Of a stretch of 64,000 bases of DNA, positions 54,246 to 63,657 are shown piece by piece (the first letter of the stretch is position 1; each line of letters begins with the position of its first letter). The notes under the pieces are model-generated. The model was given only the letters and a program-made list of their open reading frames with translations, was not told where the DNA came from and did not search any database. A program made the translations under genes and the position numbers. The DNA comes from Actibacterium mucosum KCTC 23349 (GTDB taxonomy: Bacteria > Pseudomonadota > Alphaproteobacteria > Rhodobacterales > Rhodobacteraceae). The stretch spans positions 1 through 64,000 of the forward strand of contig NZ_JFKE01000011.1 of NCBI RefSeq assembly GCF_000647975.1, read 5' to 3'.

Positions 54246-55053
54246 AGGTCGCGCGGGCGGATTGCGCGTCTGCGTCCGCCGCCGATCCAGGGAAACGCGC
54301 CGAAACCTCGGCCAATGTCACACAAGCCTCGCGCTGCTGGCCAAGGTCGTTCAGAGCAACCCCCAAGCCGAACAAGGCATCCGGTGCGCGTGTTCCGTTT
54401 GGAGCGCCCGAAAACGCCTCAAGATAGGCGCGCGCGCTTTCCGAGGTACGGCCAAGCGATTTCAGCGCTTCGCCGCGCAAAAACTGCGCCTCGGTTGTCA
54501 GGTTGCCAACCGGATAGGTCTGCACAAAGCTTTCCAGCATGGTCACCGCCCCGGCGGCATCACCTTGCTCAAAAACGGCTTTGGCGCGGTCGAAATCCGC
54601 TTGCTCGCCCACGGCCAATTGCGTTGTCTCACCCTGCGGCTGAACGGTTGTTGCAGTGGGCAACTCTCCCCCCAGCGTCGGCGTGTCACTCAGGCTGCCA
54701 ATGTCGCAATTTGGTTCCAGCTCGCACAAACGGAATTCCAGATCGCCAACCCGGTTCGTGCCATCGCGCACCACTTTGTCGATGCGGAATTGCAGGTCTT
54801 CGGTCCGGGCTGTCATGCGCTGCAACTGTGCTTCGATGGCATCGATCCGCTGCAAGGCGGTTCCACCTGCGGCAGGTCCTGTTGCGGCACCCGTTGTGGA
54901 AAGCTCGGTCTTAAGCCGCTGAATCTCGACAAACAGAACGGCAAGGTCTTGGCGGATATCCGCCAATGTCTGGTCCTGTGCCATGGCCACGGGGGCCGTC
55001 AACATCCCGGCGGTAAACGCCAAAGCGCCAAGAATTCCGGTGCGCGCAATCAT
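54232..55053 (-). CDS. cpoB: Cell division coordinator CpoB (YbgF)
   Basis: 273 residues with a signal peptide (about 1-25, ending VAMA). A coiled-coil trimerisation region (about 28-95, with LADIRQDLAVLFVEIQRLKTEL and ALQRIDAIEAQLQRM) is followed by a linker with a Cys pair (CELEPNC) and a C-terminal TPR domain (about 148-270) starting QADFDRAKAVFEQGDAAGAV. CpoB binds TolA and links peptidoglycan synthesis with outer-membrane constriction. It is the usual last member of the tol-pal group. Confidence 0.92.
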   Translation of the reverse strand: MIARTGILGALAFTAGMLTAPVAMAQDQTLADIRQDLAVLFVEIQRLKTELSTTGAATGPAAGGTALQRIDAIEAQLQRMTARTEDLQFRIDKVVRDGTNRVGDLEFRLCELEPNCDIGSLSDTPTLGGELPTATTVQPQGETTQLAVGEQADFDRAKAVFEQGDAAGAVTMLESFVQTYPVGNLTTEAQFLRGEALKSLGRTSESARAYLEAFSGAPNGTRAPDALFGLGVALNDLGQQREACVTLAEVSARFPGSAADADAQSARATFACN

Positions 55054-55063
55054 GGGGGGCCTC

Positions 55064-55564
55064 CTAGCTGCCGGTGCCGATGGTCACCACGGTCACGGCG
55101 CGGCGGTTCTGGGCATAGCAGGTTTCATCCGAACAAATAGCGATGGGGCGTTCCTTGCCGAATGTCACGGTACGAACCCGCGCCGGCGAAACCCCACCGG
55201 CCACAAGGTATTCCTGTACCGCATTGGCGCGACGACCGCCAAGGGCGAGGTTGTATTCGCGGGTGCCCTGTTCATCGGCATGGCCTTCAACGATCACGGT
55301 ATAGTCCGTGTTGGTCAGCAGCCATTGCACCTGGCCTTGCAGGGTTTGTTCGGCCAATGATGTCAGCGTGCTCTGATCCACTTCGAACAACACCCGATCA
55401 CCCACGGAAGACTGGAAATATGCCACCGAAGTTGGGTCGGTGATGCCGCCATCGCCAACCGGATTGGCGCCAGCATCACCGGATCCGTCAAACAGATTGT
55501 TTGATGTGCAGCCCGCAACGACAAGTGCCGTCGCCAAAGACAGAAGTAGAGACTTGATACGCAT
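55064..55564 (-). CDS. pal: Peptidoglycan-associated lipoprotein Pal
   Basis: 166 residues from the ATG at 55564 (MRIKSLLLSL). Lipobox VAGC, Cys19. The OmpA domain follows: VLFEVDQSTLTSLAEQTLQGQVQWLL, VIVEGHADEQGTREYNLALGGRRANAVQEYLVAGG (about 95-130) and CYAQNRRAVTV. Pal tethers the outer membrane to peptidoglycan and binds TolB. It is 10 bp before cpoB and 77 bp after tolB. Confidence 0.95.
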   Translation of the reverse strand: MRIKSLLLSLATALVVAGCTSNNLFDGSGDAGANPVGDGGITDPTSVAYFQSSVGDRVLFEVDQSTLTSLAEQTLQGQVQWLLTNTDYTVIVEGHADEQGTREYNLALGGRRANAVQEYLVAGGVSPARVRTVTFGKERPIAICSDETCYAQNRRAVTVVTIGTGS

Positions 55565-55641
55565 TGCAACGTTCCTTGTTGTCGTTCTTGGCTCGATTGC
55601 GGCCATCATATCAGCAACCCGTGCGTTTTGGAACGCGCAGG

Positions 55642-56976
55642 TCAGGGCAATAGGGGCGACCACGAGGCATCCGATGCCGCAGTGTCCATGCGCACTGTTT
55701 TCAGGTTTCGGCCCGAAACGTCGACCGAGTAAAGCGCGGCGGTGCCTCCGGCGCCTGCGGTTTCGCGGGTGAACATGATGACGCGCCCGTTGGGTGACCA
55801 TGTGGGCCCTTCATCAAGGAACGAGGCCGTAAGCAACCGCTCTTCCGACCCGTCTGTGCGCATCACGCCGATGTGAAACCGGCCCTTGGCGCGTTTTGTA
55901 AAGGCGATCAGGTCACCACGGGGTGACCAAACCGGGGTCGAATAGCGCCCGTCGCCACGACTGATCCGGCGCGGCTCGCCCCCGCCTGCGGGGATCACGT
56001 AAAGGTGCTGCGAGCCGGAACGGTCGCTTTCAAACACGATCTGGCTGCCATCGGGGGAAAAGCTGGGCGCCGTTTCAATGGACGGCGCCGAGGTCAGACG
56101 TTGCCGCGCACCGCTACCGAGGTCCAGCGCGTAGATATCCGTGTTGCCGCCTTGCGACAAAGAGAACAACACCTGGTTGCCGTTGGGGCTGAACCGTGGG
56201 GAAAAAGTCATCGTACCCGGCTGATCGTCCAGCGCCCGGCGCTGCCCGGTTGCAACGTCCAACAGGTAGATCCGCGGGAAACCGGTCTCGAAGCTGGTGT
56301 AAAGCACCTGCTGACCGTTGGGTGAAAACCGCGGGGCCAATACAAGATTGGCACTGTCTGTCAGATACGTGGTGTTCGCGCCATCGTAATCGGCCAATGC
56401 CAGTTGTTTAAGCCGGGCGTTCTTGGGTCCGCTTTCCGCCACATAAACCACGCGGCTGTCGAAATATGGCCCCTCGCCGGTGATGCGGCTGTACACCTGA
56501 TCGGCCACCTTATGGGCCAACCGGCGCCAACCAGCGGTGGTGCCCGTGAACTGCAGGCCTTCGCCCAGGGGCGCTTCGGCGAACACATCCTGCAACCGGA
56601 ATTTGACGGTCAGACGACCGTTGCTGCCAACAGATACGGCCCCGGTCACAAGGGCCTGTGCATTGATGGCTTTCCAATCAGCGTATTGAACGGGGCTATC
56701 AAAGGAGGTGATCCGGGCAATATGCGCCTCGGCCGGGATTTCGCGGAACAGTCCGGTGCCAACAAGATCTGCCGCCACGACCCGTGCGATATCTTCGGCA
56801 AACTGTCGGGCGGCGTTGTTTTCCGAAACGAAGGTCGGCAAAGCGAACGGCAGGGGTTCGACATTTGGCTGATCCAGAACAATCCGCAGCCGGCCCTGCT
56901 GTGCCTCGGCAGCCAGGGGCGCGCCAAAGGCCAGTACGACCACTATCAGCCATCTCAGAATTACGTTCGCTTTCAT
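55642..56976 (-). CDS. tolB: Tol-Pal system protein TolB
   Basis: 444 residues from the ATG at 56976 ([10 protein letters not shown]), which gives a clean signal peptide (about 1-25, ending AEA). Periplasmic protein: an N-terminal domain (residues about 30-160) and a six-bladed beta-propeller made of repeats such as [52 protein letters not shown] and [26 protein letters not shown]. It shuttles between TolA and Pal at the division site. 111 bp separate it from tolA. Confidence 0.95.
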   Translation of the reverse strand: MKANVILRWLIVVVLAFGAPLAAEAQQGRLRIVLDQPNVEPLPFALPTFVSENNAARQFAEDIARVVAADLVGTGLFREIPAEAHIARITSFDSPVQYADWKAINAQALVTGAVSVGSNGRLTVKFRLQDVFAEAPLGEGLQFTGTTAGWRRLAHKVADQVYSRITGEGPYFDSRVVYVAESGPKNARLKQLALADYDGANTTYLTDSANLVLAPRFSPNGQQVLYTSFETGFPRIYLLDVATGQRRALDDQPGTMTFSPRFSPNGNQVLFSLSQGGNTDIYALDLGSGARQRLTSAPSIETAPSFSPDGSQIVFESDRSGSQHLYVIPAGGGEPRRISRGDGRYSTPVWSPRGDLIAFTKRAKGRFHIGVMRTDGSEERLLTASFLDEGPTWSPNGRVIMFTRETAGAGGTAALYSVDVSGRNLKTVRMDTAASDASWSPLLP

Positions 56977-57039
56977 CGCTTCACCCTCGTCGGTCTGCGC
57001 ACGCAGGGCGTGACGCAAAACTGTAATAGCCCGATGACA

Positions 57040-57056
57040 CTGCAATCAGATTGCAG
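57040..57056. promoter_or_regulatory. 17-bp palindrome between tolA and tolB
   Basis: CTGCAATC-A-GATTGCAG with perfect 8-bp arms lies in the 111-bp gap between the tolA stop and the tolB start. It has no T-run on the transcribed strand. It could be an operator for an internal tolB promoter or an RNA-processing site. Confidence 0.4.
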
Positions 57057-57087
57057 CAAGGGGCCGAAAATACCAAACGCCAATCCA

Positions 57088-58206
57088 TCAATTCCTCAAC
57101 CTCGACGGATCAAACACAACTTCAACCGCACGCCACGTCGCATATTTTTCGGGCGGCAGGTCGTAGCCGCTGCTGCCACAGCGCAAGATTGCCCGGCGCG
57201 CAGACTCGTAGGCGGCCCGCACCGCCACGTCATCGCCAGCCGAGTTTTCGATCAGCTGCAAACTGTTGCTGACCACGCGACCATCCTCTGTCAACTCGAA
57301 GGCCAACGTGACGATAACGCGGGCAGCTGGCGAACCTGCATCGACGACCCAGCATTCCTGAACGGCCAGCCTCAACGCGTCTTTTTCGCCAGCGGTCAGC
57401 GGCGGGCCGGAAGGGGCCAAGCCGGCGCCACCGGCACCCGACTGCGCGTTCTGCAGCGCCTGCAGAACGGCATCGTCGGTTGCGCTGCTGGGCGCGTCTA
57501 CGGTCTCGGTTTCCGGTGGGGGCGTGGGCTCTGCCGGGGGACGCGGGCGTTGGGCGGGACGCGGACGCGGCCGGGGCGAACTGGTCAGCGTGCCCTGGTC
57601 TGCCTCGGTGACGATACGGTCATTGGCCTCGGGCGGGGCGGTGGTTTCTTCTTCGGGCGGTGCGTCGGGCAAGGCCTGCGGGCTGGGCTGGGTGGCCTGA
57701 CGTGCCGTGTCATCAATCACCGCATCCGGTGCGGGGGCCGGGGCGGCTCGCGGGGCAACGCGGTCCACCGGGCGCGGCGCGGCCTCGGGCAACGCAGCCA
57801 GATCCGTGCCCGTGTCCTGAACGGGCGGGGTTGGCAGGATCGGGGCTTGTTCGGCGACGTCCTCGGGTGCAGGGGCTTCGGGCTCTGGCAAAGCCTCGGG
57901 CGCGGTTTCCTCAGGGGGCTGTTCCACCCGGTCCGGGCGCGGCTGTGGACGCGGTGCCGAGGTCAGTGCAGGGGTTTCGGGCGCGGCGTCGGGAGTGGGC
58001 GCTTGGGGGGCTTCGGCGCTGTCTTGCGGCACGTTGGGTGCGGCCTCGGGCAGGCTCAGCACCGCCAGTTCGTTGGCCGAGATGAGGCTGACCGTTGTAA
58101 CTGTCACGTCTTCCTCGGGCGGGCGCGACTGGAACAATTCACCCAGTAACAGCCAGCCGATCAGGGCCGCATGCCCCGCACCCGATATGATAACACCCCG
58201 GTTCAC
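57088..58206 (-). CDS. tolA: Tol-Pal system protein TolA
   Basis: 372 residues. N-terminal membrane helix (about 6-26), a long middle region (about 40-255) rich in Pro, Ala, Glu and Arg (blocks like RPRPRPAQRPRPPAEP), and a C-terminal TonB/TolA-like domain (about 280-372) with QECWVVDAGSP, ARVIVTLAFELTEDGRVV and ESARRAILRC. The middle is Pro-rich and probably extended, not the long Ala/Lys coiled coil of E. coli TolA. It spans the periplasm from TolQR to Pal/TolB. Starts 7 bp after tolR. Confidence 0.9.
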   Translation of the reverse strand: MNRGVIISGAGHAALIGWLLLGELFQSRPPEEDVTVTTVSLISANELAVLSLPEAAPNVPQDSAEAPQAPTPDAAPETPALTSAPRPQPRPDRVEQPPEETAPEALPEPEAPAPEDVAEQAPILPTPPVQDTGTDLAALPEAAPRPVDRVAPRAAPAPAPDAVIDDTARQATQPSPQALPDAPPEEETTAPPEANDRIVTEADQGTLTSSPRPRPRPAQRPRPPAEPTPPPETETVDAPSSATDDAVLQALQNAQSGAGGAGLAPSGPPLTAGEKDALRLAVQECWVVDAGSPAARVIVTLAFELTEDGRVVSNSLQLIENSAGDDVAVRAAYESARRAILRCGSSGYDLPPEKYATWRAVEVVFDPSRLRN

Positions 58207-58213
58207 CCGTTCC

Positions 58214-58693
58214 CTATTGGTCCGTGCCGGCGTCCAGCGTCGGGCCGCCGCTTTCGGTCACCAGACCAATATCGCGGAACCCGGCGGCATTCAGCGCGCC
58301 CATGATCTGTACCACCCGTTCATAGGAAATGGCCCCATCGGCGCGCAGGAAGATCTTGTTGTCGTCGCGTTCGGCCGCCACCGCGCGCAGTTTGCCCACC
58401 AATTCGTCCGCCGCAATCGGTGTGTTCTGCAGCACGATCTCGCCCTCAGCCGTCAGGGTCACAGTCAGCGGCTCTTCCTGCTCGGACGGCAGCGCCGTGG
58501 CCGCGGTTTCCGGCAGCTCTACCGGCACGCCAACGGTCAACAGCGGTGCGGCAACCATGAAGATGATCAGCAGCACCAGCATCACGTCGACAAACGGCGT
58601 GACGTTGATCTCGGACATGGCCGCGTGGCGATTGCGCGCGCGCTGCCGCCGCCGCCGCGTGCCCTTGCCGCCCCCGATAACACCCGCCCCCAT
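58214..58693 (-). CDS. tolR: Tol-Pal system protein TolR
   Basis: 159 residues. ExbD/TolR family: an N-terminal basic segment, one transmembrane helix with the proton-pathway Asp (SEINVTPFVDVMLVLLIIFMVAAPLL, about 27-52), and a periplasmic domain with IFLRADGAISYERVVQIMGALNAAGFRDIGLVTE (about 115-148). It works with TolQ as the proton-motive-force stator. The gap to tolQ is 3 bp. Confidence 0.95.
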   Translation of the reverse strand: MGAGVIGGGKGTRRRRQRARNRHAAMSEINVTPFVDVMLVLLIIFMVAAPLLTVGVPVELPETAATALPSEQEEPLTVTLTAEGEIVLQNTPIAADELVGKLRAVAAERDDNKIFLRADGAISYERVVQIMGALNAAGFRDIGLVTESGGPTLDAGTDQ

Positions 58694-58696
58694 GGC

Positions 58697-59392
58697 TCAG
58701 GCGTCCAACTGGCGCGACAGGATGGTCGAAAACTCGTCGGCAAAGGCATCATACCCCCCGATGATCCGGTCACTATCCGTCGACAGCTTGTTGTAAAACA
58801 CCACCGCCGGGATCGCGGCCAAAAGGCCCAGACCCGTGGCCAGAAGCGCCTCGGCAATGCCCGGCGCCACCACGGCCAGGTTGGTGTTCTGCTGCAACGC
58901 GATCTGTTCGAACGCGTTCATAATGCCCCAGACAGTTCCAAACAGGCCCACGAATGGCGCGGTCGAGCCCACCGTGGCCAAGAAGGACAGCCCCGAAGAC
59001 AACCCCTCGGCCTCTTTCGCGATGGCAACATCCATGGACCGGTCGATGCGCGGCGCCGCGCCGGGGATCAGTCCGCCATCCTGCCGATGGCTGCGGCGCC
59101 ATTCCAGCATGCCGGCGGCAAAGATCCGCTCCGACGCGCCCGAGGGTTCGGGGCCCAGCGTCTCGAACAATTCGTCCAGCGGCTCGCCCGACCAGAACGC
59201 GGTGTCGAACGCGTCGCCCTCTTTGCGGGCGCGGCGAAAGGTGATGGACTTCTGAATGATGATTGCCCAGCTCCAGAACGAGGCGAGGATCAGCATGATC
59301 ATCACCACTTTCACGACAAACGTGGCACGCGCAAAAAGCGCAAGCATGGAGAAATCAATCTCCGCTGCGGCTGCAAGGGTTTCGGTTTCCAT
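58697..59392 (-). CDS. tolQ: Tol-Pal system protein TolQ
   Basis: 231 residues from the ATG at 59392 (METETLAAAA). MotA/ExbB/TolQ family: three helices (about 20-40, 132-155 and 170-190), with the conserved segments SFLATVGSTAPFVGLFGTVWGIMNAF (about 133-158) and APGIAEALLATGLGLLAAIPAVVFYNKL (about 178-205). It is the proton-channel stator that energises TolA. 106 bp separate it from the thioesterase gene, with room for a tol promoter. Confidence 0.95.
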   Translation of the reverse strand: METETLAAAAEIDFSMLALFARATFVVKVVMIMLILASFWSWAIIIQKSITFRRARKEGDAFDTAFWSGEPLDELFETLGPEPSGASERIFAAGMLEWRRSHRQDGGLIPGAAPRIDRSMDVAIAKEAEGLSSGLSFLATVGSTAPFVGLFGTVWGIMNAFEQIALQQNTNLAVVAPGIAEALLATGLGLLAAIPAVVFYNKLSTDSDRIIGGYDAFADEFSTILSRQLDA

Positions 59393-59498
59393 ATGCCTGC
59401 TCGTTGTTATGGCCGAATTGATCCGGCTCTGCTTATCGAGCAGTTTACAGTGAATTAAGGGGAATTGCCAACAGAACCGCGCAATCGCGGGTTTTGGC

Positions 59499-59891
59499 CT
59501 AGGCCTGCCCGAACAATCGGCGAATATCTGCCGGGATGCGCGCCGGCCGCCCGTTTTCATTCACCATGGCAACCGTGACATCCGCCCGGAACAGCTGTGT
59601 ATCGCCCCGCCAAACCCCTTGGCGCACCATCAGCGAGGCCCCGCCCACCTTCAGAAGCTCCGTGCGCACGTCCAACAGATCGTCGTAGCGGGCCGAGCTC
59701 AGATAGTCCGCCGCCACCCGCCTTACGGCAAAAACCAAACCCTGCCGCTGCAAAGCCGCTTGATCCACGCCCAAAGCGCGCACCCATTCACTGCGCCCAC
59801 GTTCAATAAATTTCAGGTAGTTGGCGTAATAAACGATCCCGGCCAGATCGGTGTCTTCGTAGTAAACGCGGACGGGCAGTTGATGGGTCAT
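59499..59891 (-). CDS. ybgC: Tol-Pal-associated acyl-CoA thioesterase YbgC
   Basis: 130 residues. A 4-hydroxybenzoyl-CoA-type hot-dog thioesterase: the start VRVYYEDTDLAGIVYYANYLKFIERGRSEWVR (about 7-38) holds the catalytic Asp in the EDTDxxGxVYxxxY motif. It hydrolyses short- or medium-chain acyl-CoAs and is thought to act in phospholipid turnover beside the Tol complex. Its start overlaps the upstream gene's stop as ATGA, and it precedes tolQ. Confidence 0.94.
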   Translation of the reverse strand: MTHQLPVRVYYEDTDLAGIVYYANYLKFIERGRSEWVRALGVDQAALQRQGLVFAVRRVAADYLSSARYDDLLDVRTELLKVGGASLMVRQGVWRGDTQLFRADVTVAMVNENGRPARIPADIRRLFGQA

Positions 59892-60535
59892 TCCACGGCC
59901 CCCATCCGTGCGGCCAGGCGCAGCGCGTGGCTGGCATCCTTCGCCGCCACCGGCATCACCGGGTCATAGGCCGCGCGCAGGACCGCCGCCACCTCGGGCC
60001 GCAGGATCACGGCACCCTCGGGCGTGTGCGCCAGCGGGCTGACCCCGGCAAAGGCGCCCGGCCCCCATAGCAACATCACCTGCACCACCTGTGCCAGCGC
60101 CACATCCTCGGCCGCCATGGCGGACAGCGCCGCATCCATGCGCAAAAACACAAAGGCCGCCTGAATGGCCCCGTCATCATCAAACCGAAAGAACCGGTAT
60201 TGATTGGCGCCTGCCCCCTTCAGTTCGGCCACCTTACCGGCCAGATCGGGCACCAGCTGTTCCAGGTTCGGCACCTCAACCAACTCGTCCCAATCCTCAA
60301 AGAAAAAGAACATCAGGTTCGCGCCCAGTTCGGGATCAGTCTCTGCCAGCTTGTGGCCGGACAATGCCGCGACCGCCTCCAACGCGCCTTTCAGCACTTC
60401 CAACGTCGCATCCGCGACGCCAAACACCACCGGCGCAATCGGTCGCCCCCAACGCGCAAAGGCATAGCTGCCATCGGGCCGCGTGAAAAAATCGACAATC
60501 TGATCGGGCGTCATGGGCTTCATTTTCGTCAACAC
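59888..60535 (-). CDS. Conserved-looking protein of unknown function between ruvB and ybgC
   Basis: 215 residues (an ATG at 60523 would remove four). Soluble, without signal peptide or clear motif. Notable are a hydrophobic strand NLMFFFFEDWDELVEVPNLEQLVP (about 73-96), QYRFFRFDDDGAIQAAFVFLRMD (about 112-134) and an Ala-rich C terminus. ATGA overlap with ybgC and 30 bp from ruvB suggest it is part of a ruvCAB-tol transcription unit. No function can be given. Confidence 0.65.
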   Translation of the reverse strand: MLTKMKPMTPDQIVDFFTRPDGSYAFARWGRPIAPVVFGVADATLEVLKGALEAVAALSGHKLAETDPELGANLMFFFFEDWDELVEVPNLEQLVPDLAGKVAELKGAGANQYRFFRFDDDGAIQAAFVFLRMDAALSAMAAEDVALAQVVQVMLLWGPGAFAGVSPLAHTPEGAVILRPEVAAVLRAAYDPVMPVAAKDASHALRLAARMGAVE

Positions 60536-60565
60536 ATCTCTGCGCGAGGCATAGTTGCCACGACC

Positions 60566-61594
60566 CTACCCGTCAAACAGGTTGCCCTGCCCGGGTTTTT
60601 CCGGTGCCGCCAGACCCAGATGCGTCCAGGCCTTCTGCGCCAGCATCCGCCCCCGCGGGGTGCGCTGGATCAGGCCCTGTTGCAATAGAAAGGGTTCAAT
60701 CACCTCTTCCAGCGCGTCGCGGCTTTCGCTCAGCGCGGCTGACATGGTTTCGATCCCCACCGGCCCGCCGGCATAGTTCTCGGCGATCAGGCGCAAATAC
60801 CGCCGATCCGCCCCGTCCAGCCCCAGGTGATCCACCCCCAGCCGCGTCAGCGCGCCATCGGCAATGGCCTGGGTGATCCGCCCGTCACCCTCGACCAGCG
60901 CGAAATCCAGCACCCGCCGCAAAAGCCGCCCGGCAATCCGCGGCGTCCCCCGCGCGCGGCGCGCAATCTCGCGCGCTCCCGCAGCGTCGGCTGGCACGCC
61001 CAGCAACCGCGCCCCGCGGGTCACGATCTCGTTCAGCTCCTCCACCGTGTAGAACTGCAACCGCGTCGGAATGCCGAACCGGTCGCGCAGCGGCGTCGTC
61101 AGCAACCCCAACCGCGTGGTGGCCCCCACCAGCGTGAACGGCTGCAACTCAATCCGCACCGTCCGCGCTGCCGGCCCCTCGCCGATCACCAGATCCAGCT
61201 CGAAATCCTCCATCGCGGGGTACAGCACCTCTTCGACCACCGGGTTCAGCCGGTGGATCTCGTCGATGAACAACACGTCGCGCGCTTCCAGATTGGTCAG
61301 AATCGCGGCCAGATCCCCCGCCTTGGCCAGAACCGGCCCCGAGGTCATGCGGAAATTCACCCCCAACTCGCGCGCCATGATCTGCGCCAGGGTGGTTTTG
61401 CCCAGCCCGGGAGGGCCATGGAACAAGGCGTGATCCATCGCCTCACCGCGCATCTTTGCGCTTTCGATGAACACCCGCAAATTGGCGCGCGCCTCGGCTT
61501 GGCCGATGAATTCGTCCAGCCCCTGCGGCCGCAACGCCCGATCGGCATCCTCGGGCCGCGCCTCGGGGCGCAATGTGGGGTCTGGTTCGGTCAT
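60566..61594 (-). CDS. ruvB: Holliday junction branch migration helicase RuvB
   Basis: 342 residues. Hexameric AAA+ motor that drives Holliday-junction migration with Ruv[13 protein letters not shown] opens the family core, Walker A is [12 protein letters not shown] (59-70), Walker B is [12 protein letters not shown] (about 108-119), the beta-hairpin that contacts RuvA is near 130-150, and the winged-helix C domain ends [18 protein letters not shown]. ruvA lies 4 bp upstream. Confidence 0.97.
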   Translation of the reverse strand: MTEPDPTLRPEARPEDADRALRPQGLDEFIGQAEARANLRVFIESAKMRGEAMDHALFHGPPGLGKTTLAQIMARELGVNFRMTSGPVLAKAGDLAAILTNLEARDVLFIDEIHRLNPVVEEVLYPAMEDFELDLVIGEGPAARTVRIELQPFTLVGATTRLGLLTTPLRDRFGIPTRLQFYTVEELNEIVTRGARLLGVPADAAGAREIARRARGTPRIAGRLLRRVLDFALVEGDGRITQAIADGALTRLGVDHLGLDGADRRYLRLIAENYAGGPVGIETMSAALSESRDALEEVIEPFLLQQGLIQRTPRGRMLAQKAWTHLGLAAPEKPGQGNLFDG

Positions 61595-61598
61595 CCCG

Positions 61599-62276
61599 TC
61601 ACCCTTTCGGAGCCAACAGCTTCAGCGCCGCCCGGATCAGCGCCGCCGTATCCACCTCGGGCCCCGCGCCTGCCGCCTCGGCCACGGCACTGGCCGCCTC
61701 GCCCGGCGCATAGCCCAGGTTCCCTAGCGCCGACAATGCCTCGGCCTGCGCCCCTGCGCCCCCGCTCGCCGCAGGCGCCGGAGCGGCCCCGCCGCGACCG
61801 GGTGGAGAGGGCTCGATGCCCTCGACGACCGACTCCGCCGCAACATCGGCAACGGGCACGCCCATGGCCATGACAGATGGCGCCTTGTCCTTCAACTCGT
61901 TCACCACGCGCTGCGCAATCTTCGGCCCAACACCGGGCGCCGCCTTGATCGCCCCCCAATCGCCCAACGCAATGGCGCGGCCCGCGCCTTCGCCGCCCAG
62001 CACCCCCAGAATGGCCATCGCTGCTTTCGACCCAACACCCTGAACCGAAATCAACAGCCGGTACCACTCTTTCTCATGCAGGCTGGGAAAGCCAAACAGC
62101 TGCAAGATATCCTCGCGCACCAGCAGATCGGTATAGAGCGCCACCGCCTCGCCCACGCCCGGCAACCCGGCCATCGTGCGTTCGGACACATGCACGATAT
62201 AGCCCACGCCGCGCACGTCGATCAGGACATGCCCGTCGCCGCGATAATCCAGCCGCCCCGCAATGCGCCCGATCAT
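61599..62276 (-). CDS. ruvA: Holliday junction branch migration protein RuvA
   Basis: 225 residues from the ATG at 62276 ([10 protein letters not shown]), which overlaps the ruvC stop as ATGA and so decides the start. OB-fold domain I (1-65), helix-hairpin-helix domain II ([12 protein letters not shown] and [11 protein letters not shown], about 73-130), a longer than usual Gly/Ala/Pro-rich linker (about 142-180), and domain III ([23 protein letters not shown]) that binds RuvB. Confidence 0.96.
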   Translation of the reverse strand: MIGRIAGRLDYRGDGHVLIDVRGVGYIVHVSERTMAGLPGVGEAVALYTDLLVREDILQLFGFPSLHEKEWYRLLISVQGVGSKAAMAILGVLGGEGAGRAIALGDWGAIKAAPGVGPKIAQRVVNELKDKAPSVMAMGVPVADVAAESVVEGIEPSPPGRGGAAPAPAASGGAGAQAEALSALGNLGYAPGEAASAVAEAAGAGPEVDTAALIRAALKLLAPKG

Positions 62277-62776
62277 GACGCGGCCCTCACCGCCGCCGCC
62301 AACCGGCCGGAGCTGCGCGCGTGAAACGCGTGGCACATCGCAATCGCAAGCGCATCAGCGGCATCGGGCCCGGCAATCTCAACCCCCGGCAATTGCAGCC
62401 GCACCATGTGGTCGATCTGCTGCTTGGCGGCGTGCCCCACGCCGACCACGGTCTTTTTCACTGCATTTGGTGCGTATTCACCCACATCCAGACCCGCCTG
62501 AGCCGGTACCAGCAGGGCAATCGCGCGGGCTTGTCCCAACTTCAGGGTTGCCACACCATCCTTGTTCACAAATGTCTGCTCGACCGCGGCGCAATCGGGT
62601 TGGTATTGCGCGATCACATCGCTCAACTGCGCATGCAAGCTCAGCAACCGAGGCGCCAAATCCCCCGCACTGGTGTGACATATGCCATTGGCCACATGGG
62701 ACAGTCGCGATCCGTTTGCGTCAATGACGCCCCAGCCCATGTTGCGAAGCCCCGGGTCGATCCCCAAAACACGCAT
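62273..62776 (-). CDS. ruvC: Crossover junction endodeoxyribonuclease RuvC
   Basis: 167 residues. Homodimeric resolvase that nicks Holliday junctions. RNase H-like fold with all four metal-binding acids at E. coli positions: Asp7 (LGIDPG), Glu66 (AVEQTF), Asp138 (GPDAAD) and Asp141. [16 protein letters not shown] is the usual basic segment. It heads ruvCAB. GAAC-like half-sites upstream do not have alphaproteobacterial LexA spacing, so SOS control is not supported by eye. Confidence 0.97.
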   Translation of the reverse strand: MRVLGIDPGLRNMGWGVIDANGSRLSHVANGICHTSAGDLAPRLLSLHAQLSDVIAQYQPDCAAVEQTFVNKDGVATLKLGQARAIALLVPAQAGLDVGEYAPNAVKKTVVGVGHAAKQQIDHMVRLQLPGVEIAGPDAADALAIAMCHAFHARSSGRLAAAVRAAS

Positions 62777-62978
62777 GCTCGCCTCGTTTGTTCTTTCTTT
62801 CCCATCGAACTAGCACGAAAAGTGAACATCGGCCAGAACGAACTGGTTTTTGGCATGCAGTCTCTGCAGGGCGGCATTGCGGAATCTGTCGGTTGTCAAG
62901 TCGATCCACCTGCACCATCTAGGCGTCAGAGCGATTTTGACGCTCAATTAATCAAACATCCACAAGGACGCCCACAAA
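62777..62978. promoter_or_regulatory. Divergent region between ruvC and the DUF1127 gene
   Basis: 202 bp without a gene. It contains an inverted repeat GCGTCA-N9-TGACGC near 62922-62942 and an A/T-rich stretch (CAATTAATCAAACATCCAC) before the small gene. Promoters for both directions are expected. Confidence 0.4.
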
Positions 62979-63164
62979 ATGGCTGCATTTGAAACGACAC
63001 GGCCTCTGGTGGCCGACCGCCCGACCTTTGGCTTCATCGGTGCGCTGGCCGCATTGGTGCTGGAATGGAACGACCGCCGCGTGACCCGCAAGTCGCTGTC
63101 GAAACTCAGCGACGACATGCTGGAAGATATCGGCCTGACCCGCGCAGACGTTAACCGCCTGTAA
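62979..63164 (+). CDS. Small DUF1127-family protein
   Basis: 61 residues. The C-terminal half has the DUF1127 pattern: WNDRRVTRKSLSKLSDDMLEDIGL, with an Arg-rich helix and the LxxLSDxxLxDIGL signature. In Agrobacterium and Rhodobacter small DUF1127 proteins affect RNA turnover, phosphate response or small-RNA activity; which applies here is unknown. The N-terminal 30 residues contain a moderately hydrophobic stretch (FGFIGALAALVL). It is monocistronic and ends before a strong terminator. Confidence 0.88.
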   Translation: MAAFETTRPLVADRPTFGFIGALAALVLEWNDRRVTRKSLSKLSDDMLEDIGLTRADVNRL

Positions 63165-63186
63165 CCCTCAAGCACCTGAAAAGGTA

Positions 63187-63224
63187 ACGGCCCGCGCATC
63201 ACACGATGCGCGGGCCGTCTTTTT
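63187..63224 (+). terminator. Rho-independent terminator after the DUF1127 gene
   Basis: Perfect 14-bp stem (63187-63200 with 63205-63218, GC core CGGCCCGCGC), ACAC loop, then CTTTTTC. It may also work weakly for the convergent minus-strand gene, which stops at 63245. Confidence 0.9.
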
Positions 63225-63244
63225 CTGACTACACACTACTGATC

Positions 63245-63589
63245 TCAGACGGGGGTCTTGAAGACCTCCCGCATTTTCTCCGACAGCCAGACCGTCGCGG
63301 GGTCCGCCTGCATCAGGAACGCGCCAAAGGCTTCCACCCGATCACCCTGGGCAAGGCGATCCACGCGGTCCTGGTAATCTTCTGTACCGATCTGCATCAA
63401 AAGCGCGGCTTTCAAGCACAGACCAATTGCAATCGTTATCAGCAAAGGCCGAAAGAACGAACGACGCTCACGAACCACGTAGGCACGACTGCCCAACGTC
63501 CCGGTTGCTTCGAACGCGCCCCCCTTGCGACGGATCTTGTCGATCCGGCGAAGACGGCCGCGGAACTCCTTCATTTGCACGTTTGCCAT
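63245..63589 (-). CDS. Small single-pass membrane protein of unknown function
   Basis: 114 residues from the ATG at 63589 (MANVQMKEFR). A strongly basic N-terminal half (RGRLRRIDKIRRKGGAF, VVRERRSFFRP) precedes one transmembrane helix (about 51-68, LLITIAIGLCLKAALLM), then an acidic helical tail with YQDRVDRLAQGDRVEAFGAFLMQADPATVWLSEKM. The topology is probably N-in with a periplasmic C terminus. No family is recognised. Confidence 0.6.
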   Translation of the reverse strand: MANVQMKEFRGRLRRIDKIRRKGGAFEATGTLGSRAYVVRERRSFFRPLLITIAIGLCLKAALLMQIGTEDYQDRVDRLAQGDRVEAFGAFLMQADPATVWLSEKMREVFKTPV

Positions 63590-63657
63590 AACAATAACCC
63601 ATTCGAACACTGACGCAGACTTTTATGCGTTCAAAATGTGGCAAAAGTTAGGCAAAA

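Noticed and set aside
62777-62830. GAAC/GTTC half-sites upstream of ruvC as a LexA box
   Set aside because: The half-sites are 13 bp apart; the alphaproteobacterial LexA site needs GTTC-N7-GTTC spacing.
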